Part shown: piece after piece, positions 63,124 through 64,000 of the stretch
Position numbering within the stretch: the first letter of the stretch is position 1
Layout: each line of letters begins with the position of its first letter
Origin: RI-43 sp033764725
GTDB lineage: Bacteria > Pseudomonadota > Alphaproteobacteria > Caulobacterales > Aquidulcibacteraceae
Assembly: GCA_033764725.1 (NCBI GenBank)
Contig: JANRIR010000079.1
Span: forward strand, 31,069-95,068
Direction of reading: 5' to 3'
DNA: 64,000 nucleotides
Made by a program: the position numbers and the translations under genes
The notes under the pieces: model-generated
What the model saw: the letters and a program-made list of their open reading frames with translations, nothing else
Databases searched by the model: none
What the model was told of the DNA's origin: nothing

Positions 63124-64000
63124 CTACGTCAGGTCCGCAAGAAACGCCGCAGCCGCGGCGCGCAGCTCGTCCTGGCGCGCCGCGCCGAGCTTGTCCCAGG
63201 TGCGCACGATGTTCGCCATGCGCGGATTGCCGGCGAAGCGTGTGCGATGCCGCGCAATGAAGTCCCAATAGAGCGCGTTGAACGGGCACGCGCCCGGGCC
63301 GGTTTTCGCTTTCGCGTCATAGGCGCAGCCGCGGCAATAATCAGACATCCGGTCGATATAGGCCCCGCTTGCGGCATAGGGCTTGGATGCGAGCGCGCCG
63401 CCGTCGGCGTAGAGCGCCATGCCGATCGTGTTCGGCGCCTCGACCCATTCGAAAGCGTCCGCGTACACCGCGAGATACCATTCATGCACGGCGTGCGGGT
63501 CTACGCCCGCCAGAAGCGCGAAATTGCCCGTCACCATCAGGCGCTGGATGTGATGCGCGTACGCCTCTTCGCGCGTTTGCGTCACGCAGGCGCGCACGCA
63601 CGCCATGTCGGTTTCGCCGGACCAGTAGAATTCGGGCAACGGGCGGTGCGCTTCGAGCGCGTTGGACCTTGTATAGGTTTCGCCTTCTCGAAAATAAATC
63701 CCGCGCACATATTCACGCCAGCCGATGATCTGACGCACGAACCCTTCGACCGCATTGAGGGGAGCGGCGCCGGTGCGATAGGCGGTTTCGGCGCGGCGGC
63801 ACAGATCGAGCGGATCAAGCAGCCCGACATTCAGATACATCGACAAGACGCTGTGATAGAGAAATTTCTCGCCCAGCAGCATGGCGTCCTGGAAGTCGCC
63901 GAAGCGCGGCAGGGCGGCGCGCATGAAATGATCGCGCGCCGCTTCGGCGTCTGCGCGCGTCACGCCGAACCAGAACGGCCGCAGATCGCCGAAATGATCG
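63124..64000 (-). CDS. Iron-sulfur (PhrB/FeS-BCP type) cryptochrome/photolyase, partial
   Basis: About 292 C-terminal residues of a photolyase-related protein; the 5' part lies beyond the right edge and the frame stays open to it. FAD-domain blocks DAMLLGEKFLYHS, VRQIIGWREYVRG and the HHIQRLMVTGNFALL segment are those of the prokaryotic (6-4) photolyase group. Its four 4Fe-4S cysteines fit the PhrB spacing: one in MAC, then 88 residues to CRGC, then 12 residues to ACPFN. These enzymes repair (6-4) photoproducts with light. Confidence 0.92.
   Translation of the reverse strand, partial: DHFGDLRPFWFGVTRADAEAARDHFMRAALPRFGDFQDAMLLGEKFLYHSVLSMYLNVGLLDPLDLCRRAETAYRTGAAPLNAVEGFVRQIIGWREYVRGIYFREGETYTRSNALEAHRPLPEFYWSGETDMACVRACVTQTREEAYAHHIQRLMVTGNFALLAGVDPHAVHEWYLAVYADAFEWVEAPNTIGMALYADGGALASKPYAASGAYIDRMSDYCRGCAYDAKAKTGPGACPFNALYWDFIARHRTRFAGNPRMANIVRTWDKLGAARQDELRAAAAAFLADLT

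Noticed and set aside
60905..63271. A 788-codon open frame on the plus strand
   Set aside because: It runs out of frame through the GT87 gene and antisense to sucC. It is rich in Arg/His/Asp as expected from reading GC-rich coding DNA in a wrong frame.

Overview
The window is 64 kb of GC-rich alphaproteobacterial chromosome with dense gene packing. The gene families and their order point to the Caulobacterales, most likely a Hyphomonadaceae-type organism. Supporting signs are an rpsT-dnaA pair, a cobS / J-domain / BolA neighbourhood, an mmcB homologue, a CYP153 alkane hydroxylase, an UrcA-family secreted protein and GANTC (CcrM-type) sites upstream of dnaA. The taxonomic placement is inferred from gene content only. 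I found no tRNA, rRNA, CRISPR array, transposase or prophage gene.

Layout. 1-4300: 5'-terminal part of cobS (cobalamin), an inserted lipase-like gene, a J-domain protein, a BolA protein, the MmcB repair protein and a YhiN/HI0933 flavoprotein. 4301-4647: an array of intergenic palindromes. 4648-10581: a di-iron ferritin-like protein, a GFA / ATC-hydrolase operon, a DegP-like protease, a zincin, two small exported proteins and thpR. 10979-22167: a one-directional (minus) replication block reading rpsT, dnaA, dnaN, glycerophosphodiesterase, recF, CYP153, a secreted gluzincin and gyrB. 22272-36719: enoyl-CoA hydratase, AsmA, mutM, then the plus-strand run ubiE-ubiB-unknown-coaBC-pseudouridine synthase and dut, an amino acid permease, a class III aminotransferase and cysK, with a radical SAM gene antisense to the end of the pseudouridine synthase. 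36791-45622: GNAT, a VapBC module, ThiF/MoeB, an alpha/beta hydrolase, PhoD, hemolysin III, a coiled-coil protein, a 2-hydroxyacid dehydrogenase, an SH3 protein and TerC. 45772-49606: priA, xerC and a Lys/Arg-rich histone H1-like protein. 49689-63040: two metabolic enzymes and the TCA-cycle cluster sucC ... sucD-sucA-sucB ... lpd (minus), in which sucC and sucD are separated by UrcA, GtrA and GT87 genes. 63124-64000: the C-terminal part of an iron-sulfur (PhrB/FeS-BCP) photolyase.

How the genes fit together. Replication and repair functions (DnaA, DnaN, RecF, GyrB, PriA, XerC, MutM, MmcB, photolyase) are unusually concentrated. UbiE and UbiB are placed together for ubiquinone synthesis. SucA, SucB and Lpd form the 2-oxoglutarate dehydrogenase complex and feed succinyl-CoA to SucCD. 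Points most worth a second look are: a sequence-divergent DnaA at the standard dnaA locus; a PriA whose second zinc site has lost three of four cysteines; four ATGAC repeats at an exact 11-bp period upstream of the UrcA gene; the split of sucC from sucD; the CYP153 gene inside the replication block; and several unrelated families of long intergenic palindromes. I did not find a clear, previously undescribed multi-gene system.
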